DNA of 64,000 nt from Blastococcus sp. TF02-09 (GTDB taxonomy: Bacteria; Actinomycetota; Actinomycetes; Mycobacteriales; Geodermatophilaceae): NCBI RefSeq assembly GCF_003319105.1, contig NZ_QOHH01000015.1, positions 1 to 64,000 on the forward strand. Reading direction: 5' to 3'. A program made the position numbers and the translations under genes. Within the stretch, counting starts at the first letter, position 1. Each line of letters opens with the position of its first letter. Below, one piece after another: positions 28,901-37,833 of the stretch. The notes beneath the pieces are model-generated. The model saw nothing but the letters and a program-made list of their open reading frames with translations, did not search any database and was not told the origin of the DNA.

Positions 28901-30718
28901 GTGATGCCGCGATCTGGCGCCTTCTTCAAGCTCGCGCGCCTCGCGATGGTGGTGGCCGACCTGTTCTCGCTGCAGGCCGGGTTCGTCCTGGTGGTGGCAG
29001 CCAGGTACGACGGCGACCTCGACCGGGTTCGTTTCGCCGGTCTGCTCACCGTCACTGCGGTCGGGGGGCTTGCACTCGTCCTCGTCTCCTTCGCTCTGCG
29101 GCTGCACCAGGGGCGGTACGCGGTGGGCGGCGTGGACGAGTTCAAGGCGCTCGCGGCCGCGGTGGCAACGGCCGGGCTCGTCGCCTTTGGTGTCGCTCTG
29201 GCCGCGGGCTTGCCTCGGCTGGTACCGCTTTCGGTGCCGCTGATTGGCTCAATCGTCGCCCTTGTCGTGATGGCCACGTACCGGCTCGCGATCCGCAGCC
29301 AGCGGGAAGGGGCAGTGCGGCCACGCGAGGGCCAGCCGACGCTCGTTTTCGGCGCGGGCAACGCGGGCGACCAACTGATCCGATCCATGCTCGGCGACCC
29401 GGCGAGCCCCTACGTGCCGGTCGGTCTTCTGGACGACGACCCGGCCAAGCGGCATGCGCGGATCCGGGGCGTCCGCATGCTGGGCGGCCGTGACCAGATC
29501 GGTGCCGCAGCCATCGCCATGAACGCCGAGGTCCTGGTGCTGGCCTTGCCGTCTGCGGACTCGGCGCTGGTGCGCGATCTCTCGCAGCGGGCCACCGACG
29601 CCGGACTCACGGTCAAGGTGCTGCCCACGCTGTCCGATCTCCTGACCAGCCGCATCGGCATCCGCGACATCCGCGACATCGACATCGCCGACCTGCTCGG
29701 TCGGCACCAGATCGACACGAACATCGGCGAGATCGCGGGCTACCTCAAGGGCAAGCGCGTGCTGGTCACCGGCGCCGGAGGCTCGATCGGTTCGGAGCTG
29801 TGCCGCCAGATCCACCGGTTCGGTCCAGCCGAACTGATGATGCTTGACCGCGACGAGTCGGCCCTGCACGCAGTAAGCCTGAGCATCCACGGCGAGGCGC
29901 AGCTGCACTTGCCCGAAGTCATCTTGGCAGACATCCGCGACGCCGAGGCGCTGCGCGAGCTGTTCCTGCGGCGTATGCCGGACGTCATTTTCCATGCCGC
30001 CGCGCTCAAGCATGTCAACATGCTCGAGCAGTACCCGGGTGAGGGTTGGAAGACTAACGTGCTGGGCACCCGCAACGTGCTCGACGCAGCGGTCGCTGTC
30101 GGCGCGCGGCACTTCATCAACATCTCGACGGACAAGGCCGCCGATCCGGTGAACGTGCTGGGCCGCACCAAGCGGATGGCTGAGCGACTGACGGCCACCT
30201 ACGCGCGGCGGAGCGAGGGCCGGTTCCTCTCGGTCCGCTTCGGGAACGTCCTGGGGAGCCGGGGCTCGGTGCTGGAAACCTTCGCCGCACAAATCGCGCG
30301 GGGCGGCCCGGTCACTGTTACCGACCCCGACGTGACGCGGTTCTTCATGACCATCCCCGAGGCCGTCGAATTGGTCATCCAAGCCGGCGCTATCGGCACC
30401 GGTGGGGAAGCGCTTGTCCTGGACATGGGCGAGCCCGTGCGAATCGCGGACGTGGCCACGCAGCTCATCGCCATGGAGGGCCGCCCGATCGAGATCCGGT
30501 ACACCGGGCTACGGCCGGGAGAGAAGCTGCACGAGGAGCTGTTCGGCCGCGAGGAGCTGGACAGCCGGCCGGTGCACCCACTCATCAGCCACGTTCCTGT
30601 GCCTGCTGTCGAGGGCGATCTCCAGGCCTGGCTTGAGCGTCCCTTTCCGCCGCTGGAGGCGATCTTGCAGGTGGATGCCATCGAGACCCGGCTCGTCCAG
30701 TCAGCGGGGCAGCAGTGA
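28901..30718 (+). CDS. PglF/CapD-like UDP-sugar 4,6-dehydratase, membrane-bound
   Basis: This protein of about 605 residues has four N-terminal membrane helices, a CoA-binding-like Rossmann domain (LVFGAGNAGDQLIRSM) and a C-terminal SDR domain with GAGGSIGSELCRQ. Its catalytic region STDKAADPVNVLGRTKRMAE has the Thr/Asp-Lys motif of membrane dehydratases. Homologues convert UDP-GlcNAc to the 4-keto-6-deoxy sugar. With the following PglE-, PglC- and PglD-like genes it would give UDP-diNAc-bacillosamine. Tandem GTG/ATG starts (28901, 28904) have GGAG upstream. Its TGA overlaps the aminotransferase GTG. Confidence 0.9.
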   Translation: MMPRSGAFFKLARLAMVVADLFSLQAGFVLVVAARYDGDLDRVRFAGLLTVTAVGGLALVLVSFALRLHQGRYAVGGVDEFKALAAAVATAGLVAFGVALAAGLPRLVPLSVPLIGSIVALVVMATYRLAIRSQREGAVRPREGQPTLVFGAGNAGDQLIRSMLGDPASPYVPVGLLDDDPAKRHARIRGVRMLGGRDQIGAAAIAMNAEVLVLALPSADSALVRDLSQRATDAGLTVKVLPTLSDLLTSRIGIRDIRDIDIADLLGRHQIDTNIGEIAGYLKGKRVLVTGAGGSIGSELCRQIHRFGPAELMMLDRDESALHAVSLSIHGEAQLHLPEVILADIRDAEALRELFLRRMPDVIFHAAALKHVNMLEQYPGEGWKTNVLGTRNVLDAAVAVGARHFINISTDKAADPVNVLGRTKRMAERLTATYARRSEGRFLSVRFGNVLGSRGSVLETFAAQIARGGPVTVTDPDVTRFFMTIPEAVELVIQAGAIGTGGEALVLDMGEPVRIADVATQLIAMEGRPIEIRYTGLRPGEKLHEELFGREELDSRPVHPLISHVPVPAVEGDLQAWLERPFPPLEAILQVDAIETRLVQSAGQQ

Positions 30719-31860
30719 CGACGGACCGGGCTCTAGGCCGGGTGCTGCTCTCGCCGCCCGACGTCGGCCCACTCGAGGAGGAGATGGTCGTCGAGGCCGT
30801 GCGGTCGGGCTGGATCGCTCCGCTCGGGCCGATGGTCGAAGCCTTCGAGGCGGTCATCGCTGAGCGCTGCGGACGCCAGCACGCGGTGGCGCTCTCCTCG
30901 GGGACGGCGGCGCTGCATCTGGCGCTGCTCGAGGTCGGTGCCTGCGCGGGCACGGTCGTGCTCGTTCCGGCGCTGACCTTCGCCGCGACGGCGAACGCCG
31001 TCGTCTACACCGGCGCCGAGCCGGTGTTCGTCGACTGCGAGTCGAAGTCCGGCAACCTCGACCCCCACCTGCTCGAGAGCGCCCTGCGTCAGTTGCAGGG
31101 CGAGGGCGTGTTTGTGGCCGCCGTCGTGCCAGTGGATCTGCTTGGACGCTGCGCGGACTACACGCGGATCCTGCCGATCTGTGAGCGCTACGGAGTGCCG
31201 GTCGTGTCGGACGCCGCTGAATCGCTCGGGTCGAGCCACGAGGGCCGGCCCGCGGGCTCGTTCGGCCAGATGGCAGCCCTGTCGTTCAACGGCAACAAGA
31301 TCATGACAACCAGCGGCGGCGGCATGCTCCTCACCGATGACGCCGCCACTGCCGACCGGATCCGCTACCTCAGCACCCAGGCGCGCCAGCCAACCGTGCA
31401 CTACGAGCACACCGAGATCGGCTACAACTACCGGCTCAGCAACGTCCTCGCCGCCCTGGGGCTGGCCCAGCTGGAGCGGCTCGACGAGATGATCGGCCGC
31501 CGGCGAGCGCTACGACAGCAGTACGTGGACCTGTTTGCCGGGCAGCCCGGCGTCACCGTCTTTCAGCACCCCGGCGAGGAGGCGGACAACTGCTGGCTCA
31601 CTGCGGTCTGCATCGAGCCGATGGAAGCCGGCTGGTCGGCCGACGACCTGCGGAAGGCCCTGGACGCGGTTGATATCGAGTCCCGACCAATCTGGAAGCC
31701 GATGCACCAGCAGCCTGTCTTCGCGGGCGCGCGTTCCTTCCTCAGCGGCGAGTCGGACCATGTTTTCGCGACGGGCCTCACGCTCCCGAGCGGCTCCGCC
31801 CTGAAGCCCAAGGATGTCGATCGGGTCGTGGCGACAGTCCGAAAGTTCCTGGGCGCATGA
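30715..31860 (+). CDS. DegT/DnrJ/EryC1-type sugar aminotransferase, PglE-like
   Basis: This 381-residue PLP enzyme has the family blocks SGTAALHLALL, PALTFAATANAV, DAAESLGSSHEGRPAGSFG and SFNGNKIMTTSGGGM, the last containing the PLP lysine. It continues with YNYRLSNVLAALGLAQLERL. PglE-type enzymes aminate the C4 keto group of the PglF product, and the gene order supports that role here. It overlaps the dehydratase by GTGA and the next gene by ATGA. Confidence 0.9.
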   Translation: MTTDRALGRVLLSPPDVGPLEEEMVVEAVRSGWIAPLGPMVEAFEAVIAERCGRQHAVALSSGTAALHLALLEVGACAGTVVLVPALTFAATANAVVYTGAEPVFVDCESKSGNLDPHLLESALRQLQGEGVFVAAVVPVDLLGRCADYTRILPICERYGVPVVSDAAESLGSSHEGRPAGSFGQMAALSFNGNKIMTTSGGGMLLTDDAATADRIRYLSTQARQPTVHYEHTEIGYNYRLSNVLAALGLAQLERLDEMIGRRRALRQQYVDLFAGQPGVTVFQHPGEEADNCWLTAVCIEPMEAGWSADDLRKALDAVDIESRPIWKPMHQQPVFAGARSFLSGESDHVFATGLTLPSGSALKPKDVDRVVATVRKFLGA

Positions 31861-32483
31861 CGCGCACCTCGGCATACCTGCCCGTCAAGCGGGCCTTCGA
31901 CGTGGTGGTCTCGGGTGTCGCCCTGGCCGTGGGCGCACCGGTGATGGCCGCGGTGGCGGTCGCTGTTCGGCGGGATCTCGGCTCCCCGGTCCTGTTCAGG
32001 CAACAGAGACCGGGACGGCACGGCGAACCGTTCGACCTGGTCAAGTTCCGGACGATGCGTAGTCTCGGCAGCTCGGACAGCGTCGCCAACGACGCGGAGC
32101 GACTGACGTCTCTTGGACGCTGGCTGAGGAGCACGAGTCTCGACGAGTTGCCGACGCTCTGGAACGTGCTGCGGGGAGACATGAGTCTGGTGGGCCCCCG
32201 GCCGCTGCTCATCGAGTACCTCGAGCGCTACACGACCGAGCAGTACCGGCGGCACGAGGTGCGTCCGGGGGTGACCGGCCTGGCTCAGGTGCGCGGTCGC
32301 AATGCCTTGACGTGGGAAGAAAAGTTCGCCGCCGACGTCGAGTACGTAGATCGGATCAGCCCTCTCATGGACATGCGGGTTCTATGGGCCACGGTCACGG
32401 CGGTCCTGCGTCGCACAGGGATCTCCGCACCAGGTGTCGAGACGATGCCTGTCTTCCAGGGAGATCGGCGAGGCGCCGGATGA
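31857..32483 (+). CDS. Undecaprenyl-phosphate sugar-1-phosphate transferase, PglC-like
   Basis: This 208-residue protein is a minimal (monotopic) bacterial sugar transferase. It has an N-terminal re-entrant helix region (KRAFDVVVSGVALAVGAPVMAAVAV), then FDLVKFRTM, STSLDELPTLWNVLRGDMSLVGPRPLL and RPGVTGLAQVRGR. It would load a phospho-sugar, likely bacillosamine-type, on undecaprenyl phosphate to start repeat-unit assembly. The short length without extra membrane helices matches PglC rather than WbaP. It is coupled by ATGA to both neighbours. Confidence 0.92.
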   Translation: MTRTSAYLPVKRAFDVVVSGVALAVGAPVMAAVAVAVRRDLGSPVLFRQQRPGRHGEPFDLVKFRTMRSLGSSDSVANDAERLTSLGRWLRSTSLDELPTLWNVLRGDMSLVGPRPLLIEYLERYTTEQYRRHEVRPGVTGLAQVRGRNALTWEEKFAADVEYVDRISPLMDMRVLWATVTAVLRRTGISAPGVETMPVFQGDRRGAG

Positions 32484-33133
32484 CCGCCCCGACCCCCTTG
32501 GTAGTCATCGGAGCGGGAGGCTTCGGCAGAGAGGCCCTGGACGTCGTCGAGGCAGTGAACGCGGGCGACTCGCGACCCAGATTCGACGTCCGCGGGGTGC
32601 TGGATGACGCGCCAAGCGAAGTGAATCTGAGCCGCTTAGCAAGCCGTGGCGTCCCATACCTCGGGACCATCGCGGAGGCCCTGGCAGGTCGGCTGTACGG
32701 CGGCTCCTACGTACTCGGAGTTGGGAATCCAGCTGTGCGGGCGAAGCTGGACGATCTCTTTACCGCAGCAGGCCTAGAGTCGCCGCCTCTTGCTCATCCG
32801 GCAGCGGGGATAGGTTCAAATACCAGCATCGGTTACGGCTCGGTCGTCTGCGCTGGCGTTCAGGTGTCCACGAACGTTTCGATCGGACAATCTGTGCACC
32901 TCAATCCGAACGCAACGGTCGGTCATGATGCGGTGCTCGAGGACTACGTGTCGGTCAATCCAGGTGCCGTCATCAGCGGTGAGTGCCATATCGGCCGCGG
33001 CACCCTGGTGGGGGCTGCAGCGGTCGTCCTGCAAGGCGTGACCGTGGGAGGGGGTGCTCTAGTAGGGGCGGCCGCCTGTGTGACACGTGACGTCCCCCCC
33101 GGACTTACGGTCAAGGGGGTGCCCGCCCGGTGA
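32480..33133 (+). CDS. PglD-like sugar O/N-acetyltransferase (left-handed beta helix)
   Basis: This 217-residue protein has an N-terminal Rossmann-like PglD domain (VVIGAGGFGREALDVVE). A C-terminal hexapeptide-repeat helix follows (IGSNTSIGYGSVVCAG, HLNPNATVGHDAVLED, GRGTLVGAAAVVLQG, PPGLTVKGVPAR), with the expected catalytic His in VGHD. Homologues acetylate the C4 amino group with acetyl-CoA. Its position after PglF-, PglE- and PglC-like genes strongly suggests the bacillosamine pathway. Confidence 0.9.
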   Translation: MTAPTPLVVIGAGGFGREALDVVEAVNAGDSRPRFDVRGVLDDAPSEVNLSRLASRGVPYLGTIAEALAGRLYGGSYVLGVGNPAVRAKLDDLFTAAGLESPPLAHPAAGIGSNTSIGYGSVVCAGVQVSTNVSIGQSVHLNPNATVGHDAVLEDYVSVNPGAVISGECHIGRGTLVGAAAVVLQGVTVGGGALVGAAACVTRDVPPGLTVKGVPAR

Positions 33134-33373
33134 ACGAAAACTGCATGCCTTCTACCGCCGCTCAGCTTAGCGGGCCGGAACATTCCGACCGCAGAGATGT
33201 CATCCAAGGGCAAAGGAAAAGCCGGCCCTGTGCGGTGCCGCATGGGCCGAAGGTCAGCTTGCCGAGCGCGGCGCCTCGGTCTAGACCCACCTATTGGACG
33301 TCGGACACGTAGCGAACGGCGCGAACTCAACGCGCACACGCTGTGCATGCCTAATGCGATACGGAGGACATCA
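33134..33373. other. Spacer where base composition changes
   Basis: No coding region is supported in these 240 bp. From here to about 41 kb the sequence is visibly less GC-rich. The spacer may hold the promoter for the epimerase gene, which has a good GGAGG ribosome binding site. Confidence 0.4.
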
Positions 33374-34390
33374 GTGGCAAGAACTGTGGTGACCGGGCAC
33401 GCTGGATTCATAGGCTTCCACTTGGCTCAGAGACTGCTAAACCAAGGCAACGTCGTCCTCGGGATCGACGGAATGACGGACTACTACGATCCGCAATTGA
33501 AGCGCGACAGACTTGCTCAACTTCGGCGCACAGAAAACTTCACGCACGAAGAACGAATGCTGGAGCATAGGGACGAAATCGTTGCGCTGATATTGCGTTT
33601 TCAACCTGACGCGATAGTCCACCTCGCAGCCCAAGCCGGCGTGCGCTATAGCCTGGAGAACCCAGCCGCCTATATTGAGTCAAACGTCCTTGGCACGTTC
33701 ACCGTCCTGGAGGCGGCTAGGCAGGCCAAGCCTAAGCACCTTTTGATGGCTTCCACCTCGTCCGTCTATGGTGGCAATCAGAAGGTTCCGTTCGCGGAGA
33801 CCGATCGAACCGACGCCCCCATATCGCTGTACGCGGCCACCAAGAAAGCCGGGGAGGATCTGGCTCACTCGTATTCATCGCTTCACCAGTTGCCAACAAC
33901 AGCCTTTCGCTTCTTCACGGTCTACGGCCCCTGGGGGCGTCCCGACATGGCTCTATTCAAGTTCGTCGACGCCATTCAGCATGGGCGGGCCATCGACGTG
34001 TACGGCAACGGCGAGATGCGCCGCGATTTCACATACATCGACGATCTGGTGGACGGGATCGTGGGGCTGCTCGATCGGCCACCGGCCCTTGGGCGTCCGG
34101 TGAGTCAGCTGGACTCACTTAGCGCGGTGGCCCCTTTCCGTTCGGTGAACATCGGCGGCGGTAACCCAGTTGGACTAATGGACTTTATTGCTGCAATTGA
34201 GGATTCGCTCGGGCAGAAGGCGCGGGCGAATCTCTTGCCGATGCAGACTGGCGACATGGTTGAGACGTATGCAGAGCCCGCACTTCTCGAAGCACTCATC
34301 GGCCGAGCGCCTCGCACTCCCCTGAGTCAGGGAGTTCGAGAGTTTGTGAATTGGTACAACAACTACTGCGCTGGTTTTCGGGAGGAGTGA
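33374..34390 (+). CDS. NAD-dependent UDP-glucuronate/UDP-sugar 4-epimerase
   Basis: This 338-residue SDR protein begins with TVVTGHAGFIGFHLAQRL (NAD-binding GxxGxxG). It has the catalytic Ser/Thr block ASTSSVYGG, the YxxxK motif YAATKK, RFFTVYGPWGRPDMALFKF and RRDFTYIDDLVDGI. These are hallmarks of the CapI/UDP-glucuronate 4-epimerase group. The GTG start at 33374 has GGAGG six bases upstream. It lies in a lower-GC segment and likely supplies a sugar nucleotide for this polysaccharide. Confidence 0.88.
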   Translation: MARTVVTGHAGFIGFHLAQRLLNQGNVVLGIDGMTDYYDPQLKRDRLAQLRRTENFTHEERMLEHRDEIVALILRFQPDAIVHLAAQAGVRYSLENPAAYIESNVLGTFTVLEAARQAKPKHLLMASTSSVYGGNQKVPFAETDRTDAPISLYAATKKAGEDLAHSYSSLHQLPTTAFRFFTVYGPWGRPDMALFKFVDAIQHGRAIDVYGNGEMRRDFTYIDDLVDGIVGLLDRPPALGRPVSQLDSLSAVAPFRSVNIGGGNPVGLMDFIAAIEDSLGQKARANLLPMQTGDMVETYAEPALLEALIGRAPRTPLSQGVREFVNWYNNYCAGFREE

Positions 34391-34449
34391 CCCGTCTTGA
34401 GCGCTAGACCTTGCATTCCGATATATCCGCTTCGGCAGGAAGGCGCGGC

Positions 34450-35454
34450 GTGGGCGGCGTAGCGGAACGAATGCGGTATTGGACGGCCGTCCTAGCCCGC
34501 CGATCGATGGTCGGCCTCGTGGCTATCAGGACGGCACGCAATCCGGCACGTACCCTGCAAATTCTCTCGAAGTGGGGGAGGGATAGGCGTTGCCTCCCCT
34601 TGCGCTTGCGCCCGCACCTTCTTGATTATATTGAGATCCACCATTTCATGGCGTCTCGTCTGGGGCGCTACCCAAACTTGCAGGCGCCTCGAGACTTTAA
34701 CGACAAGATTCAATGGCTCAAACTGTTCGCGCGACAAGCCGGCATGGCCAAGCTGGTCGATAAAGTTGCTGTTCGCGAGTGGGTCGCCAACCGAATCGGA
34801 CCCCAATACCTGATTCCACTTAGGGACACTGCTGAGAGGTGGTCGCGGCTCGATCCGAGTGCCCTCCGCGCTCCCTTCGTGGTCAAAACGGCGCACGATT
34901 CCGGCAGCACAGTCATTGTCACGTCTGATGATCCACATTCGATTCTTCGCGCCCGGACAGCGATTACACGCGCTCAGAGGCGGCGGTACGGGACAGTCGG
35001 CGCGGAATGGGCCTATCGCGACGTCCGCGCGCGAGTGCTAGTTGAGGAGATGATCGGCAACGGTACGGTTCCCCCTGCCGACTACAAATTCTTCTGCGTG
35101 CGCGGTGAAGTGAAACTTGTCCAGAAACTTTGGGGGCGATTCGAGGGCACATTGAAGGAGGCGACATTTGACGCGTCAGGCAGCAGCGCCGCCCTTCATG
35201 TAGATCCGACCAACGCACATGAGGATGGCGGACCCCTCCCAGGCAACTGGCAAGAAATGCTTTCCGTAGCCTCCGCTCTCTCGATGGACTTCGAGTTCGT
35301 ACGCGTGGATTTATTCTCCATCGGGGGAAAAGTCTTCTTCGGAGAGCTGACCTTCTGGCCCTACAGCGGCTACTACCTCGGCGACCAGCGAGCGCTTGGC
35401 GGGCTGATTGAGGTCGACAACCAATTCACCGGTCGGACGGCGCCCGGAACATGA
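34450..35454 (+). CDS. TupA-like ATP-grasp protein
   Basis: This 334-residue protein contains DFNDKIQWLKLF, LVDKVAVREWV, PFVVKTAHDSGSTVIV and PADYKFFCVRGEVKL, the profile of TupA-like ATP-grasp proteins found in polysaccharide loci. TupA takes part in teichuronopeptide synthesis, and most relatives may attach amino acids or modify glycans. The GTG at 34450 is preceded by AGGAAGG at proper spacing. TTG 34411 and ATG 34471 are alternatives. It overlaps the flippase gene by ATGA. Confidence 0.82.
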   Translation: MGGVAERMRYWTAVLARRSMVGLVAIRTARNPARTLQILSKWGRDRRCLPLRLRPHLLDYIEIHHFMASRLGRYPNLQAPRDFNDKIQWLKLFARQAGMAKLVDKVAVREWVANRIGPQYLIPLRDTAERWSRLDPSALRAPFVVKTAHDSGSTVIVTSDDPHSILRARTAITRAQRRRYGTVGAEWAYRDVRARVLVEEMIGNGTVPPADYKFFCVRGEVKLVQKLWGRFEGTLKEATFDASGSSAALHVDPTNAHEDGGPLPGNWQEMLSVASALSMDFEFVRVDLFSIGGKVFFGELTFWPYSGYYLGDQRALGGLIEVDNQFTGRTAPGT

Positions 35455-36674
35455 CGACAACTCGTCCGGAGCGGAGACGCAACAGATCGGGCATGCTTCG
35501 CCAAGTGGGGGCTTCCGGCGCCGCGAGAGGATCGGCCGCCCTCGGTCAGGCGGCCTTGTTGATCCTTTTGGCGCGCGACGTTGGGCCAGCCATGTTTGGG
35601 ACACTAGCGGTCTTCTTCTCGCTCCAGGCGGTCGTCTTCCCGATCGCGGGGATGAACACGCCCACATTCGTTGCGCGCGAATACGCGAAGGGATCCGTAG
35701 AAACCGCACTTGCGTCAATGCGCACAAATAGGGTTGTCGTCACCGCCGCTTTCGTACTCACCACACTCGTGACGGCCCCGCTCTGGGGTTCGGTGCAACC
35801 AGCCGCGGCTATTGCGGCTAACGGGTTGTCTGCGTCCGCCGACAACGTAAGCGACAACCGTCTCGCGGTGTCTTACGCCCAACGACGTGCCGCGCCGGCT
35901 GTTGTCGTGATCGTGGCTCGAAGCGTCGTCGCGCTCACGGTCTATCTAGTATTGCTGGCTATGTCTTGGGGAGCGCTCGAAGCGTTTTCCTTGGCGAAGG
36001 TGGCATCAGCGATCGTGAGCATTTCGCTCAGCCGCCTTACTGTGAAAACTGAACGGTTGAGACGGGTCACATCGACCCGTCAAATCCTCCGCCAGCAGTT
36101 CGGTATGGCGTCGGCATTGTGGGCCAGCTCGTTGCGGAACTTTGACGTGATTATCCTGTCCGCAGTTGCGGGCGTACACGCTGCCGGCCTTTATGCAGCA
36201 GCATCCCGCGCCATAACGCCGTTTTGGCTCGTCCCCGCCAGCATCAATCCTGTCTTGGTTCCTTCGGCCGTGGGCTGGCGTCCTGAAAAGGCGACAAAGC
36301 TGATACGCGACCTGTACGTTGGCTTGGTGCTCCTTAGTGTAGTGACCCTAGCGTTTGGTCCATTCGCGGAGCGCGGGGTCACCTTGGTCCTCGGAGCCGA
36401 CTATGCAGGTGCAGGAATTCTGCTCATCCTTATATCACTCCGTATTGGGCCCGTCGCCGTGGGCCCGGTTATAGCCGGGGTCCTTCAAGCCCGGGGATTC
36501 GAGAAGTACGTCGGGAGAAACTCACTGATCGTCGCGCTCCTCACACTGATGGGGGCCTACATTGGCGCTCTGATAGGCGGAGCGGCGGGAGCGGCGGTTG
36601 TCATCGCAGTCGTTGCCCTATTCGGTTCCACGCGCCTGTGGCTAACAGGGCGGAAACTTCTCATGGGATCTTGA
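35451..36674 (+). CDS. Wzx-like polysaccharide flippase
   Basis: This 407-residue protein has 10 to 12 hydrophobic helices in MATE/MOP flippase style, beginning with GASGAARGSAALGQAALLILLARDVGPAMFGTLAVFFS. It has a central ALWASSLRNFDVIILSAVAGVHAAGLYAAASR segment. It would move lipid-linked repeat units across the membrane. It is coupled by ATGA to the ATP-grasp gene. Confidence 0.82.
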   Translation: MTTTRPERRRNRSGMLRQVGASGAARGSAALGQAALLILLARDVGPAMFGTLAVFFSLQAVVFPIAGMNTPTFVAREYAKGSVETALASMRTNRVVVTAAFVLTTLVTAPLWGSVQPAAAIAANGLSASADNVSDNRLAVSYAQRRAAPAVVVIVARSVVALTVYLVLLAMSWGALEAFSLAKVASAIVSISLSRLTVKTERLRRVTSTRQILRQQFGMASALWASSLRNFDVIILSAVAGVHAAGLYAAASRAITPFWLVPASINPVLVPSAVGWRPEKATKLIRDLYVGLVLLSVVTLAFGPFAERGVTLVLGADYAGAGILLILISLRIGPVAVGPVIAGVLQARGFEKYVGRNSLIVALLTLMGAYIGALIGGAAGAAVVIAVVALFGSTRLWLTGRKLLMGS

Positions 36675-36731
36675 CCGGCATCACTCGCCCTTGGCCATCG
36701 CAGCTGCATCGAATATTGGAAACTCTATACC

Positions 36732-37823
36732 GTGCAACGTATTGCAATCTTTCTTCCCTCCCTTAGCGGCGGGGGTGCTGAGCGAGTATTCGCGGACCTG
36801 GCAAACGCCCTCTGTCGCCAAGGGTATGAAATTGATCTTGTGCTGGCGCAGCGCACCGGTCCGTATTTAGCGGATCTGGATCCAGAAGTGCGCGTGTGCG
36901 ACCTCGGGGCGTCTGGCGTAGTTGGTAGCCTCCGGCCGCTGGCGAGATACATACGAGACACTGACGCCGGTGTGTTAATTAGTGCGCTAAACCACGCAAA
37001 CGTAATTGCTCTCAGCGCGAAAGCGTTGTCTGGATCGCAAATTCGAATGGTGGTGAGCGAACGAAACTCGCCAAAGGCCGAACTTCAGTCGAACTTGACG
37101 TCTCGCGCCATCCGTCTCTTGATGCGCGCACTCTATCGGCGTGCCGACGCAGTGGTGGCGGTTTCCGAGGGGATCGCCGACCAGTTGGTCGAACACTATG
37201 GAGTGAAGCGCGCTCAGATCGCCGTCATAAATAACCCGGTGGACACCGAGCGAATCGACCGGCTCGCCGGCGCGTCGATCGAGCATCCTTGGCTGCCATC
37301 CCCCGACGGCAGCAAGACCGTACTTGCTGTTGGTCGGCTCGAGCCTCAGAAGGACTATAAGACTCTCCTTCGGGCCGTCTCGTTGAGCGAACTTGGAGAT
37401 GGACTCCGCCTCGTCGTGCTGGGGGAGGGAAGCCAGCGCTCAGCCTTGGAGCGACTGGCCGCAGAGCTAAATATCAGCGACCAGGTGGACTTCGCTGGCT
37501 GGGAGCCAAACCCGTTTGCGTATATGGCAAAGGCGTCCCTTTACGTCCTGAGCTCCAAATGGGAGGGGTTCCCCAACTCCCTGATCCAAGCGATGGGGTG
37601 TGGCGTGCCCGTTGTGAGTACCGACTGCGAGACGGGCCCCTCAGAGATCTTGGCCGGTGGGCGATGGGGGCGACTGGTGCCCGTGGGGGATGCGCAGGCG
37701 CTAGCCTCAGCCATCGACGCAACTCTCATTGATGGAACCGGACCAGACGTTCGCCGGCGAGCCGGAGACTTTCACCCCGAGGTCATCTTGGCGCAGTACC
37801 TCGCCGTGCTGCGGGGGGAGTAG
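36732..37823 (+). CDS. GT4-family glycosyltransferase, PglA/PglH-like
   Basis: This 363-residue GT-B enzyme has SLSGGGAERVFADLANAL at the N-terminus, the donor-binding part AVGRLEPQKDYKTLLRAV, and WEGFPNSLIQAMGCGVPVVSTDCETGPSEIL, which includes the E-x7-E-like motif. It probably adds a sugar to the lipid-linked acceptor. The GTG start lacks an evident ribosome binding site. The gene uses rare TTA codons (for example in PYLAD and GVLIS) and has low GC. Confidence 0.88.
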   Translation: MQRIAIFLPSLSGGGAERVFADLANALCRQGYEIDLVLAQRTGPYLADLDPEVRVCDLGASGVVGSLRPLARYIRDTDAGVLISALNHANVIALSAKALSGSQIRMVVSERNSPKAELQSNLTSRAIRLLMRALYRRADAVVAVSEGIADQLVEHYGVKRAQIAVINNPVDTERIDRLAGASIEHPWLPSPDGSKTVLAVGRLEPQKDYKTLLRAVSLSELGDGLRLVVLGEGSQRSALERLAAELNISDQVDFAGWEPNPFAYMAKASLYVLSSKWEGFPNSLIQAMGCGVPVVSTDCETGPSEILAGGRWGRLVPVGDAQALASAIDATLIDGTGPDVRRRAGDFHPEVILAQYLAVLRGE

Positions 37824-37833
37824 ACGAGACGGT

